42,641 nucleotides of DNA, from positions 1 through 42,641 of the forward strand of contig CACXCA010000059.1 in the NCBI GenBank assembly GCA_902766045.1. Reading direction: 5' to 3'. A model generated the notes under the pieces. That model was not told where the DNA came from. It saw nothing but the letters and a program-made list of their open reading frames with translations, and made no database searches. The stretch is from an uncultured Bacteroidales bacterium. Its GTDB lineage: Bacteria; Bacteroidota; Bacteroidia; Bacteroidales; Paludibacteraceae. Shown here in pieces: positions 31,217 to 41,100 of the stretch (position 1 is its first letter; every line of letters begins with the position of its first letter). Position numbers and translations under genes: made by a program.

Positions 31217-32674
31217 TTACAGTAGTTTTTTTAATTCAAAGAAATGATTCACACAAGAGGGAATCTCCTCCTTTCGATGGGTTACATAAATCATTGTTTT
31301 ACCAGGTTGAGTGCAGTAATGTTCTATTATCTGTCTGCAACGCTTCTTATGAACCATATCCAATCCGTGTAATGGTTCGTCAAGTATCAGTAAATCAGGA
31401 TTTTTTACCATTGTACGAGCCAACAAAACAAGACGTTGTTCTCCTCCCGAAATCTTTAGAAATGACCGGTCTTTTAGATAATCAATCTGTAACAGCCTCA
31501 TCCATTGTAAAGCCAAATCTTCTTGTTCAGGAGTACATTTTCGGAACAATCCGATGGTATCGAATAATCCAGAACCAACAATTCTTAAACAGGATTGATC
31601 CTCGCGAAAATAGAGATGCATCTCTGACGAGATATATCCTATGGGCCGTTTGATATCCCAAATACTCTCACCCGTTCCTCTCCTTTTGTCAAAAATGGTT
31701 AAGTCCAACGAATATCCTCTTGGATTATCAGCCGCCAACAAACTCAACAGTGTAGATTTACCTGAACCATTCTGACCAATCAAGGCCCATTTCTCCCCCT
31801 GACGAATCGTCCAGTTCAAATCGTCAAAAAGAGGTTTATGATTATATGAAATAGAGATATGATTCATCTTCAGCACATACTGACATGGAGGTGCAATCAT
31901 CTGATTGAATAGCGGGAAATTATCCAACGAGACCTTATCCGTCTCTTCCTTATGCATCATGCTTATCTCAATACTCTTTCTCTCAACAACCTCATAATGC
32001 AATGCATCAGCCTTCAGAATATGAGTCGTTGCTTGAGGTATCTCATTCAAGGCAGGAACCAAGAAGATCATCTGTTGAATAGCAGAAAGCTCAACTAAGA
32101 AAGCATCCAGTTCCTTTCTTGTCTCCACATCCAAACCAATAAAAGGATTGTCAAAAATGATTAATGCAGGATGCTTTGCCAAAGCCAACACAATAAGCAA
32201 ACGTCGAAGTTCGCCAGAAGAGAGCATGATGAGATGTTTCCCATATAGTGCATCCACATGCAGGCGTTGACACAACCACTTAACGTATTCATTATCAGGA
32301 ACGCGTGAAAGAAGTTCCTCAACAGTAGGCGTGAATTCATTTTCTAATGCATGGAAACGTTGCTGATAGTACATATTCTTGTAATCAGACAACAAATAAG
32401 CCGATTCAAATGACACCTTACGAAGAGAATCTAAAGGATGAGTACTATTGGTTTTCGCCTGATAATCAGTCGTACAGAAGAGATAATCGATGCTTCCCGA
32501 TTTGACAGCATATTTTCCTACCAGCAGATCTGCCAGCATGGTTTTACCTGCACCATTTGGACCAACGACACACCACTGTTCATTTTTGCAGATTGTCCAG
32601 TTGATTGGAGCGGGGAACTCCATTCCATAGATTCTAGGAAGGACATTAGAGAGTTGAATAACCTTGGGTGTCAT
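31217..32674 (-). CDS. double ABC ATPase, ModF/PhrA-like
   Basis: A 485-residue soluble protein with two ABC ATPase domains and no membrane segments. Domain 1 has Walker A GPNGAGKTM (38-46), the signature SSGELRRLLIVLAL and Walker B LIIFDNPFIGLD. Domain 2 has Walker A GQNGSGKST (about 299-307), the signature ISGGEQRLVLLAR and Walker B LLILDEPLHGLD, followed by an H-loop YVTHR. The ABC signature in domain 1 is degenerate (SSGE instead of SGGE or SGGQ). The architecture is that of ModF/PhrA (YbhF-like 'photorepair' annotation), whose role is not settled. It is the third gene of the Yip1-like, smpB, ABC unit, 6 bp after smpB. Confidence 0.9.
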   Translation of the reverse strand: MTPKVIQLSNVLPRIYGMEFPAPINWTICKNEQWCVVGPNGAGKTMLADLLVGKYAVKSGSIDYLFCTTDYQAKTNSTHPLDSLRKVSFESAYLLSDYKNMYYQQRFHALENEFTPTVEELLSRVPDNEYVKWLCQRLHVDALYGKHLIMLSSGELRRLLIVLALAKHPALIIFDNPFIGLDVETRKELDAFLVELSAIQQMIFLVPALNEIPQATTHILKADALHYEVVERKSIEISMMHKEETDKVSLDNFPLFNQMIAPPCQYVLKMNHISISYNHKPLFDDLNWTIRQGEKWALIGQNGSGKSTLLSLLAADNPRGYSLDLTIFDKRRGTGESIWDIKRPIGYISSEMHLYFREDQSCLRIVGSGLFDTIGLFRKCTPEQEDLALQWMRLLQIDYLKDRSFLKISGGEQRLVLLARTMVKNPDLLILDEPLHGLDMVHKKRCRQIIEHYCTQPGKTMIYVTHRKEEIPSCVNHFFELKKLL

Positions 32675-32680
32675 TTCCGT

Positions 32681-33139
32681 TTAGTGTTTCATCGCACGAT
32701 CCATCTGTCTGCGGTCATCCTTCTCCTTCAACGATTCACGTTTATCGTACTCTTTCTTTCCTTTTGCTACAGCAATCTCCATCTTAGCCAAGCCTTTTTC
32801 ATTAATAAATAGCTTAGTAGGCACAACTGTGAACCCTGTATCTTTCGTTTGTCTGCGAATCTTTTGTAATTCACGTTTAGAGAGCAAAAGCTTACGATCT
32901 CTGCGTGGCAGATGATTATTATATGTCCCGTAGAAATACTCAGAGATATTCATGTTCTTCACCCATAATTCACCATCATTAAAATAGCAAAACGTATCGA
33001 CTAGGCTTGCTTTCCCCAGTCGAATAGATTTTATTTCAGTACCTACCAATACAATACCAGCCTGATAGGTATCAATCAATTCATAATCAAACGTAGCACG
33101 TTTATTTCGAATCAGTACATCACTTTTTAATTTTTCCAT
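32681..33139 (-). CDS. smpB: SsrA-binding protein SmpB
   Basis: A 152-residue cytoplasmic RNA-binding protein. It binds tmRNA and guides it to stalled ribosomes for trans-translation. The family blocks are complete: [61 protein letters not shown], and the block [25 protein letters not shown], followed by the basic tail that enters the mRNA channel. Length is normal. It lies 23 bp after the Yip1-like gene and 6 bp before the ABC ATPase gene. The tmRNA gene (ssrA) itself is not in this window. Confidence 0.98.
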   Translation of the reverse strand: MEKLKSDVLIRNKRATFDYELIDTYQAGIVLVGTEIKSIRLGKASLVDTFCYFNDGELWVKNMNISEYFYGTYNNHLPRRDRKLLLSKRELQKIRRQTKDTGFTVVPTKLFINEKGLAKMEIAVAKGKKEYDKRESLKEKDDRRQMDRAMKH

Positions 33140-33162
33140 AATCTTTCAAAATTATCATCCCT

Positions 33163-33765
33163 CTACTCTATTATTCTTAGCATTACATATCCTACTGCTC
33201 TAGGAATCAAAAACATAAGAGCAAAAGCAATTAACGTAAGAAGTCCCTTGTGGTTATCCCCCAACTGACGGAAAAGAATAGGTAATCCACACCATATTAC
33301 ATAAGCCACATAAATATTCAGAACCGCCAAAAAGAAAAACGGAGGAATGAACATCTGAATCATATCCATGCACCACATAATAGAGGAGGAAAAGACAGTT
33401 AACGTAAAACACCCATAGAAATTATCCTTGTCAGAAGCCTCGCCAGCCACCCATTTGATGCGAAGGACTTCATTCAACAATAAAACAGAGAAATAAACCC
33501 CGGCAAAGAGAGAAGAGAAGCGTACCAGCGTGTCCCGTAAAAATTCAGAGAAGACGAGGTCACTCCATTTGAAAAGAGCATTTATGAATGTAAGGCTCAA
33601 GACCAGCATGATGCATGGGAAGAAAAAATTTTTCCTCACCGAACTAACATTCTGATAATCCTGAGTGATATGAACCCATTCTTCTAACGGGAGGTGTACC
33701 AATTTAACAATCCGTAAAATAATGGATTTTATCAAATTTACTATCTTAATTAAATACTCTTTCAT
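33163..33765 (-). CDS. Yip1-like integral membrane protein
   Basis: A 200-residue protein with about five hydrophobic segments (near 48-65, 83-103, 118-138, 141-162 and 175-196). The N-terminal amphipathic region (LPLEEWVHITQDY) and the general layout match the Bacteroidetes Yip1/YIPF-like domain proteins. Their role is unknown. It is the first gene of a minus-strand unit with smpB, and it has a -7 box about 20 bp upstream, back to back with the promoter of the PBP1A gene. Confidence 0.72.
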   Translation of the reverse strand: MKEYLIKIVNLIKSIILRIVKLVHLPLEEWVHITQDYQNVSSVRKNFFFPCIMLVLSLTFINALFKWSDLVFSEFLRDTLVRFSSLFAGVYFSVLLLNEVLRIKWVAGEASDKDNFYGCFTLTVFSSSIMWCMDMIQMFIPPFFFLAVLNIYVAYVIWCGLPILFRQLGDNHKGLLTLIAFALMFLIPRAVGYVMLRIIE

Positions 33766-33785
33766 TTTTTATTTCATTGAGTTCG

Positions 33786-33793
33786 CAAAAGTA
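33786..33793 (-). promoter_or_regulatory. -7 box of the Yip1-like/smpB operon
   Basis: The minus strand reads TACTTTTG, an exact TAnnTTTG match, 21 bp before the start codon. It is divergent from the PBP1A -7 box at 33806-33813. Confidence 0.45.
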
Positions 33794-33805
33794 CAATTAT
33801 TTTCT

Positions 33806-33813
33806 TATTTTTG
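33806..33813 (+). promoter_or_regulatory. -7 box of the PBP1A gene
   Basis: TATTTTTG, an exact TAnnTTTG match, 24 bp before the ATG at 33838. The two divergent boxes are 12 bp apart, so the polymerases would compete for the same DNA. Confidence 0.45.
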
Positions 33814-33837
33814 TTCAATATTTAAAATCTTTAAGAA

Positions 33838-36228
33838 ATGGCTACAAATAGTAAATTAAGTATAGGTAAAAAAATATTAATAGCTATATGGATTCTATTT
33901 ATTTTAGGGATTATAGCAATTTTCACTACATTCAAACTCATAAATGACGGAAAAATAGGCTATTTGCCACCTATTGAAGATCTTCAGAACCCAAAAAATG
34001 TATATGCATCCGAGATATACTCGTGTGACATGAAAGTATTGGGACGATACTTTAAAAGTTCAAACAATCGTGTATATACACCATACGAGGATTTATCACC
34101 TTATTTAATTGAAGCGCTTATTTCAACTGAGGATGCTCGATACTATGAACATTCAGGAATTGATGGACGAGCATTGTTCCGTGTAGGAATCAAGACCCTT
34201 TTGATGGGACAAGATAAAGGAGGCGGAAGTACCATTTCTCAACAATTAGCAAAACTGATGTTTACGGATGAACCTGCTTCAAGCAGGTTACAACGTATGA
34301 AACAAAAACTTTCGGAATGGGTAATAGCCGTCAAGCTGGAAAAACTCTACACGAAAGAAGAGATTATGACTATGTATTTCAATCTGTTTGACTGGAATAA
34401 CAATGCTGTGGGAATTAAGTCAGCCTCACAAATTTACTTCAACAAATCACCTAAAGATTTAACGAGAGAAGAAGCAGCATTACTTGTTGGAATGTTCCAA
34501 AATCCAACGAAATACAATCCTCGAAGAGAGAAATTCAAACAGGCCAGTTTGGACCGACGAAATATTGTGCTTTCTCAAATGTGCTTGAAAGGAAATATCA
34601 CAAAGGCAGAATATGATTCATTGTCTGCCTTGGATATTAAACTAAACTTCCAGAAAGTGGATCATAAGTTAGGTTTGGCGCCTTATTTCCGTGAACATTT
34701 ACGAATGGTTATGAATGCAGAAAAACCTAATCCAAACAGCGGACAATACCGATGGGCAAAAGAAAAGTATAGAGAAGACTCTCTTGCGTGGGAAACAGAC
34801 CCGCTCTATGGATGGTGTAAAAAGAATTTGAAACCCGATGGCACTCCTTATAATCTATATACGGATGGATTAAAAATCTATACCACAATAGACTCTCGTA
34901 TGCAACAATATGCAGAGGAAGCCATTAAAGAGTATTTGGGAGGCTATCTACAACCACTTTTCTTTAAAGAAAACAACTTAGCAAAAAATAAAAAAGCTCC
35001 TTTCTCAACCACTTCTACTCAAGCTCAGGTGGATACCATTCTTACAAGAGCTATGAAAGGAAGCGACCGTTATTACTGGTTGAAAAGAGCTGGAAAGAGT
35101 GAAAAAGAGATTAGAGAGATATTCAACACACCGACACAAGTTACCATATTTGACTGGGAGAATGGCAGCAAAGATACGATATTGTCTCCAATGGATTCTA
35201 TCCGCTACCAGAAAGCCTTCTTGCGCTCGGGTATGATGTCAATGAATCCGTTCAACGGACATGTGTTGGCCTACGTGGGTGGTCCCGATTTTAATTTCTT
35301 CCAATATGATATGGTATGTACAGGTCGCCGACAGGTAGGTTCCACAATCAAACCATTCCTATACACATTGGCAATGATTGACGGTATGGATCCATGTTCA
35401 GAGGTACCAAATGTACAACCACACTATGTTGATCCATTCTCTGGACAAGTATGGGAACCAAGAAATGTGCCATACGGAGAAGAAGGGAAGAAAGAAGTAG
35501 GAAAAATGATTACATTGAAGCGAGGACTCCAGACTTCAAACAACTGGATATCAGCACACTTGGTATTACAAATTGGCGCCGGACGATTTGCTAACTTCCT
35601 TAACAACTCGCTGGATCTAAAAAGTCATGTAGAGCCCGTACCTCCAATCTGTTTAGGAGCAATGGATGTTTCTATCAGTGAAATGGTATCAGCCTATACA
35701 GCCTTTGCCAACAAAGGAATTAAAGCATCACCGTTGTATGTTACACGCATTGAGGATAATCAAGGAAATGTGATTGCCACGTTTGTACCACACATGAAAG
35801 AGGTATATAATGAAGAGACAGCATCCAAGATGATTGCTTTACTTCAGGGCGTTATGAATGGTGGAACAGGATTGCGCTTGCGTACCAAACGATACAGTTA
35901 CTGTATTGGATGGGAGACACAAGTAGCAGGAAAGACAGGTACCACCCAAAACAATTCAGACGGATGGTTCATGGGCTTTGTGCCAAGTCTCGTAACAGGT
36001 GTTTGGGTTGGAGGTGAAGACCGAGACATCCACTTTGACAATATTCGTAACGGACAAGGATCAGCTACTGCTTTACCTATATGGGGAACATATATGAACA
36101 AGGTTTACAATGATTCAACAATTGGTTATTCCCGTTTAGAGCAATTTGTTACTACGCAAAAATATAATTGCACAAGTAATGAAAGTCAAACAGTTGATGA
36201 AAATGCAGAAGAGATGATTCTGTTTTAA
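33838..36228 (+). CDS. class A penicillin-binding protein, PBP1A type
   Basis: A 796-residue inner-membrane enzyme that polymerises and crosslinks peptidoglycan. A single membrane segment (about 12-34) is followed by the GT51 glycosyltransferase domain, with catalytic Glu98 in STEDARYYEH and the GGSTISQQLAK block. The transpeptidase domain has Ser502-Thr-Ile-Lys505 in GSTIKPF, Ser567-Asn-Asn569, and Lys699-Thr-Gly701 in AGKTGTT. All three transpeptidase motifs are intact. An insertion between the two domains (about 350-470) is usual in Bacteroidetes. It is the first gene of a plus-strand group with the alpha-oxoamine synthase 27 bp later. Confidence 0.96.
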   Translation: MATNSKLSIGKKILIAIWILFILGIIAIFTTFKLINDGKIGYLPPIEDLQNPKNVYASEIYSCDMKVLGRYFKSSNNRVYTPYEDLSPYLIEALISTEDARYYEHSGIDGRALFRVGIKTLLMGQDKGGGSTISQQLAKLMFTDEPASSRLQRMKQKLSEWVIAVKLEKLYTKEEIMTMYFNLFDWNNNAVGIKSASQIYFNKSPKDLTREEAALLVGMFQNPTKYNPRREKFKQASLDRRNIVLSQMCLKGNITKAEYDSLSALDIKLNFQKVDHKLGLAPYFREHLRMVMNAEKPNPNSGQYRWAKEKYREDSLAWETDPLYGWCKKNLKPDGTPYNLYTDGLKIYTTIDSRMQQYAEEAIKEYLGGYLQPLFFKENNLAKNKKAPFSTTSTQAQVDTILTRAMKGSDRYYWLKRAGKSEKEIREIFNTPTQVTIFDWENGSKDTILSPMDSIRYQKAFLRSGMMSMNPFNGHVLAYVGGPDFNFFQYDMVCTGRRQVGSTIKPFLYTLAMIDGMDPCSEVPNVQPHYVDPFSGQVWEPRNVPYGEEGKKEVGKMITLKRGLQTSNNWISAHLVLQIGAGRFANFLNNSLDLKSHVEPVPPICLGAMDVSISEMVSAYTAFANKGIKASPLYVTRIEDNQGNVIATFVPHMKEVYNEETASKMIALLQGVMNGGTGLRLRTKRYSYCIGWETQVAGKTGTTQNNSDGWFMGFVPSLVTGVWVGGEDRDIHFDNIRNGQGSATALPIWGTYMNKVYNDSTIGYSRLEQFVTTQKYNCTSNESQTVDENAEEMILF

Positions 36229-36255
36229 GGATGATTAGAAAAAACAAGAAAAAGT

Positions 36256-37503
36256 ATGGAAATTAAAGATAGAGTACTTAATAACCTGGGCGTTTTAGGT
36301 CAGTGGAGCAAGCTAGCTCACGGTTATTTTATGTTTCCAAAATTAGAAGGAGAAATTGGTCCTCACATGACATTCAGAGGAAAAGATGTATTGAATTGGA
36401 GCATAAACAATTACTATGGATTGGCAAGTAATCCTGAAATAAAAAAGAGAGAAGCTGAATTAGCAGCCCAATATGGATTCTCCACCCCTATGGGATCTCG
36501 TCTGATGACGGGTCAGACCTCCCTGCATGAGGAACTAGAAACAAAATTAGCCGAGTTTGTCCAGATGGATGATTGCTTTGTCCTTAACTCTTTTTACCAA
36601 GGAATGATATCTATCATTGACTCGTTGTGCAACAAAAACGATACCGTTGTATATAGCTATGATGTACATTCCAGTATTCAAGATGGAATACGCCTACATT
36701 CTAATCGTCGTTTTATCTATTATAAGAACGACATAGAACAGATAGAAGAGCAAGTAAAGAAAGCTTGTGAAGCAGCCAAGGAGAAAGATGGAGGTGTCTT
36801 GTTCGTAACAGAAGGTGTCATCGGTGTGACGGGTGAATTCGCACCCATCGACCAGATTGTTGCACTGAAGAATAAATATAATTTTCTGTTGATTGTAGAA
36901 GATGCGCATGGATTTGGAACAATTGGACCAAATCGAATTGGTGTTGCGGATCATTTCGGCGTACAGAAAGAGGTGGATTTGTTGGTTGGAACGTTTGGAA
37001 AAGCAATGAGCATCATTGGTGGATTCGTGGCAGGAAGTGAAGATCTAATCAATTATCTTCGCTATAATATGCGTTCACAAACTTTTTCAGAAGCCTTGCC
37101 TTCAGCCATCACTTCAAGTGCAATTAACCGATTGGATTATATCATCAACCATCCAGAACAATTAAAGAAACTGAATACCATCACAGACGCATTGCAAAAA
37201 GGCTTGCGTAAAGCAGGATTAAATATTGGGAAAACCATGTCTCCAGTTACCCCTGTTTATATGCAGATGGAAAACATACAGGAGGCTGTCCACATGATGA
37301 TGGATTTACGAGAGAACCACGGTATCTTCTGCGTGAATATCCTATACCCATATATTGATGAAGGACAGGTGATGATTCGATTAATCCCGACCCCACTCCA
37401 CACGTTGGATGATGTGGATTACACCATCAATGCCTTAAATAAGATCAAAGAGAATACCTTAGCAGGTAAATACAGAGATAACAACCCTATTGCACCAGAA
37501 TAG
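36256..37503 (+). CDS. alpha-oxoamine synthase family PLP enzyme (serine palmitoyltransferase / KBL-like)
   Basis: A 415-residue cytoplasmic enzyme of the alpha-oxoamine synthase family, which condenses an amino acid with an acyl-CoA or acyl-ACP. The blocks are WSINNYYGLASNPEI, the SRLMTGQTSLHEELETKLAEF block, EGVIGVTGEFAPIDQIVAL, VEDAHGFGTIG and the PLP-lysine block GTFGKAMS with Lys249. In Bacteroidetes such proteins include serine palmitoyltransferase, cysteate acyltransferase (sulfonolipids) and glycine C-acetyltransferase. The N-terminus is not that of the Kbl group, so a sphingolipid-type or specialised acyltransferase is my preferred guess. It lies between the PBP1A gene and guaD. Confidence 0.82.
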   Translation: MEIKDRVLNNLGVLGQWSKLAHGYFMFPKLEGEIGPHMTFRGKDVLNWSINNYYGLASNPEIKKREAELAAQYGFSTPMGSRLMTGQTSLHEELETKLAEFVQMDDCFVLNSFYQGMISIIDSLCNKNDTVVYSYDVHSSIQDGIRLHSNRRFIYYKNDIEQIEEQVKKACEAAKEKDGGVLFVTEGVIGVTGEFAPIDQIVALKNKYNFLLIVEDAHGFGTIGPNRIGVADHFGVQKEVDLLVGTFGKAMSIIGGFVAGSEDLINYLRYNMRSQTFSEALPSAITSSAINRLDYIINHPEQLKKLNTITDALQKGLRKAGLNIGKTMSPVTPVYMQMENIQEAVHMMMDLRENHGIFCVNILYPYIDEGQVMIRLIPTPLHTLDDVDYTINALNKIKENTLAGKYRDNNPIAPE

Positions 37504-37515
37504 TACAAATACTCC

Positions 37516-37986
37516 ATGGAAGAGAAAGAAAAGTTTATGAAGAAAGCCATTGAGATATCCAAGAAGAGTGTTCTCAATGGAGGAGGTCCTTTTGGCGCTG
37601 TGATTGTCAAGGATGGCAAGATAGTAGCAAGTTCCAACAATAAAGTAACCCTCAACAATGACCCCACCGCACATGCTGAGGTGATGGCCATTCGGAAGGC
37701 ATGTAAAAAGCTAAATACTTTTGACCTGTCTGGATGCGAATTGTACGCATCCTGCGAACCCTGTCCGATGTGTCTATCCGCCATGTATTGGGCTCATATC
37801 GACCGTTACTACTATGCGAATCAGAAAGAAGATGCAAAGCAGATTGGCTTTGATGATCATTTTATTTATGATGAACTTGACAAGAAACCAGAAAAAAGAA
37901 GTATGCCCAGAGAACAGCTATTACATGCAGAAGCATTAAAAGCATTTAAGATATGGGAGGAAAAAGAAGATAAGACCGAGTACTAA
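37516..37986 (+). CDS. guaD: guanine deaminase
   Basis: A 156-residue member of the CDA-fold nucleoside deaminases, closely similar in length and sequence pattern to B. subtilis GuaD. It should convert guanine to xanthine in the cytoplasm. The zinc site is complete: His53-Ala-Glu55 in PTAHAEVMAIRKAC and Cys83-x2-Cys86 in CEPCPMC. The GFDDHFIYDELDK block and the C-terminal end (KTEY) are typical of GuaD rather than of the tRNA adenosine deaminase TadA. It lies 12 bp after the alpha-oxoamine synthase stop codon, so co-transcription is likely. Confidence 0.92.
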   Translation: MEEKEKFMKKAIEISKKSVLNGGGPFGAVIVKDGKIVASSNNKVTLNNDPTAHAEVMAIRKACKKLNTFDLSGCELYASCEPCPMCLSAMYWAHIDRYYYANQKEDAKQIGFDDHFIYDELDKKPEKRSMPREQLLHAEALKAFKIWEEKEDKTEY

Positions 37987-38031
37987 AATTTTCTTAATAA
38001 ACCAAATATTTACACGAAAAGTTATCAACAA

Positions 38032-38062
38032 TTTAACCATTTACTGTTGAAAACTATATTTG
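38032..38062 (+). promoter_or_regulatory. promoter of the giant repeat protein gene
   Basis: TTTA (38032-38035), 19 nt, TATATTTG (38055-38062), an exact -7 box with a one-mismatch upstream element. The predicted leader is about 118 nt long. Confidence 0.6.
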
Positions 38063-38187
38063 CAATTCATAAGCAATACCGATGAAATGGTGTATATTTG
38101 TTTTGCTTATTATGTTAATAAAAATTAAATGAGGGGAACATTCTTAAGCGACATGATTCTCCACAGCAAATTAAAAAAACTATATAT

Positions 38188-41100
38188 ATGTCAAAGTATT
38201 CTAAATGGGGTGTTTTGATGGCATTCTGCTGTATTATTTCTTGCTTTTCGTTATCCGCTAATACAGTAACGTTAGGGTCATCAAATGCTACATATTCCGA
38301 TCTGGGCTCTGCCGTCGATGGCGTGCATTCAGGAGACACAATATTGCTCACAAGCGACATCTATTTGACAAATCCTATTTGGATCGGCAAAAACATAACA
38401 CTACTTTCAAATCAACCAGGTGGATTCTCTATAAAAAAGAGAAACTCTCAAGACCTTGCAAGTATCGGAATCAGTCGGGATACCTTTAAAGTTTTCAATG
38501 TTCATTTCGATCTGGGCAATCACACTAGTTATTATCAAACGACTAATAAGTACTATTACTTCATCACCATCACAAGTGAGGGTACACTGTATATGGACAT
38601 CAATTCATCCATTCGTAACGGAAGGGATGGTGCCGTATTGAATGTATGCGGAACAGCCATAGGTGTGACAGTATGTAATAATCAGAGTACTCAATCGGAC
38701 CTAGGTATCGTCTATCTTTTGTCAGGTGGTAAGATGATAAACTCCCGTATTTACAATAACAAACTGAGTGGAAACAATATGACAGCAGTGTTTATGAGCG
38801 GAGGCTCTCTTATCAATTCCACTGTTGCCGATAATCATTCAACTTCCAGACGATACACTACCTATGCCATTAATTCTTCTGGCGATGGTTGTATAATCGA
38901 AAACTGCATTGTCTATGGGAATGACCACTTCTATACCCAAAATTCTCCTACTGTTAAATACTCATGTATTCAGGGAGATATATCTAATGTCAGAGGCCAC
39001 GATAATATAAATGTGAACCCTGAATTCTATCCCGATTATAGTTTGCCTAAACATTCTCCTTGTGTAAACAAAGGAAACGACTCTTATATTAACTCACTGG
39101 CTAAAATAGATATAGAAGGTAATCGCAGAAAAAGAGAGTCTTCAGTGGATATGGGGGCATTCGAGTTTCAACCTGAATACTTCAAAACCATTGACTCTCA
39201 CTACTCATGTGGGAAACCGTTCACATGGATCAACGGAGAAACCTATACCGAGACCACATCCGCACCAAAGGATACCATCCTAGGCGGTGTTCACTGTGAT
39301 ACAATCGTTACACTTGATTTAACCGTTTATCCATCGGTTGACACTACCCTAATTCCGTCGTACGAGCTAACAAAAGTGGCTTGTTCTGGAGAAAATATCA
39401 CCTTCAATTACTCAGCTCAGGATTCGATTCGAACAGAATTCCAATGGATAGATGAATCAAATACTCAAGTGGGTACAGGAGTCTCTTATGAGACCACTAT
39501 TGGCAGTATAGATCAAACATACCGTTTAATTGCTTCTCTCGAAGGTGGTGTGTGTCCCGACACGATTCCCTTCCACGCTAATGTCAATCACTCATTAGCA
39601 ACCTCTTTACGTACCTCAACAATAAACGGTTATTATGCTCAGTCTTGTCTGTCTGATAGTATCGGACTAGACTCTTTGTTACCTGTCGTAAGCTACTGTT
39701 CTGCCTATACATCCATTCAATACTATTATCAGCTCAACGATGGTGAATGGACACTTTGGGATGGTACAAAACTATACGGAATAGCCAACAACGCAACACT
39801 ACGTTGGAAAGTGGAGGTAATCACGGAAGATGAGACAATTGAATCTATCGTACCAGATCCACAAACTATTACTTTAATCGATACAGTCGTACCTGTCTGG
39901 AATCTATCCGACACCAATCAATATCTTCCGGTTCTGGATTCAGTCACTGGAATTGTCAACCTCTCATTAACACCAAATGATCTATTACAATTTATCTCAG
40001 ATAATTGTCCTGAACAGACCACGATTCTATTCAGCGAGGATAGCATTTCCTTTAGTGATTTTAATGGGTATCAAACTCAGTTCAATGTCTTCAATGATAC
40101 TACCCTGACCCTTTATTGGAAAGCAGTGGATGGGGCAGGAAACTCATCTGATATTCTTCCATTACACTATAGTATCGAAAAGAATACGGAATTCAATGAC
40201 ACACTTTATGCAATTGTAAGAGACACAAGTATTTGTAATAATGATTTCCCTTTTAATTGGCACGGACACACCTTCGCAGAAAACAATGAATCTGCTGTTG
40301 TAGGAGCTGCCCACCTTACAGTTCATATTGATAGTTCATTCTATCACACGGACGTCATTGTCAACTATGCTCCTATCGTATGGCGCGACAGTATTACATA
40401 CGACAAGGATACAGTTATAACTGACTTCCATAAGATAAATGAAGGAACATGCGATAGTATCTATTCGCTCCATCTTACAATCAAAACAGAACCTATCCTA
40501 GATGACACAACAATCATTGATACGATGGTATGTATCGGCGCCCTTCCTGTGGAGATCGACGGACATTTATTCACTTTTGATGGTGAAAGAGATACACTTA
40601 ACAACACGATCACCATTGTACATATTGATAGTTCATATTATCGTACAGTTATAATTAAAAGCGAGACACCTATCGTATGGATGGATAGCATTGCGTGCGA
40701 CCATGATACGATTATCACAAATTTCCACAAATTAAACGAAAACACGTGTGACAGTATATATACACTACACTTCACATTGTTGAACGGAATCATTCAGTAC
40801 GATACAACACTATGTATCGGTGCCCTTCCAGTGGAGATCAATAATCACCTGTTCAGCTTCGATGGTGAAAAAGATACGCTAAACAACATCATCACCACAG
40901 TGCATGTTGACAGCTCCTATTATCGTGTAGATTCAATTGAAAGCGACACCCCTATCCTATGGATGGATAGCATTGTCTGCGACCATGATACGATTATCAC
41001 AGAGTTCCATAAAATAAACGAAAATGCATGTGACAGTATATATACACTATACTTCACGTTGGTGAATGACACCCTTCGGTATGATACAACACTATGTATC

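Noticed and set aside
31132-31653. Plus-strand open frame of 173 codons
   Set aside because: It lies antisense to the second ATPase domain of the ModF-like protein, whose motifs are unmistakable.
38129-38131. ATG upstream of the giant repeat protein
   Set aside because: It is out of frame with the long open frame. ATG 38188 is followed by a proper signal peptide.
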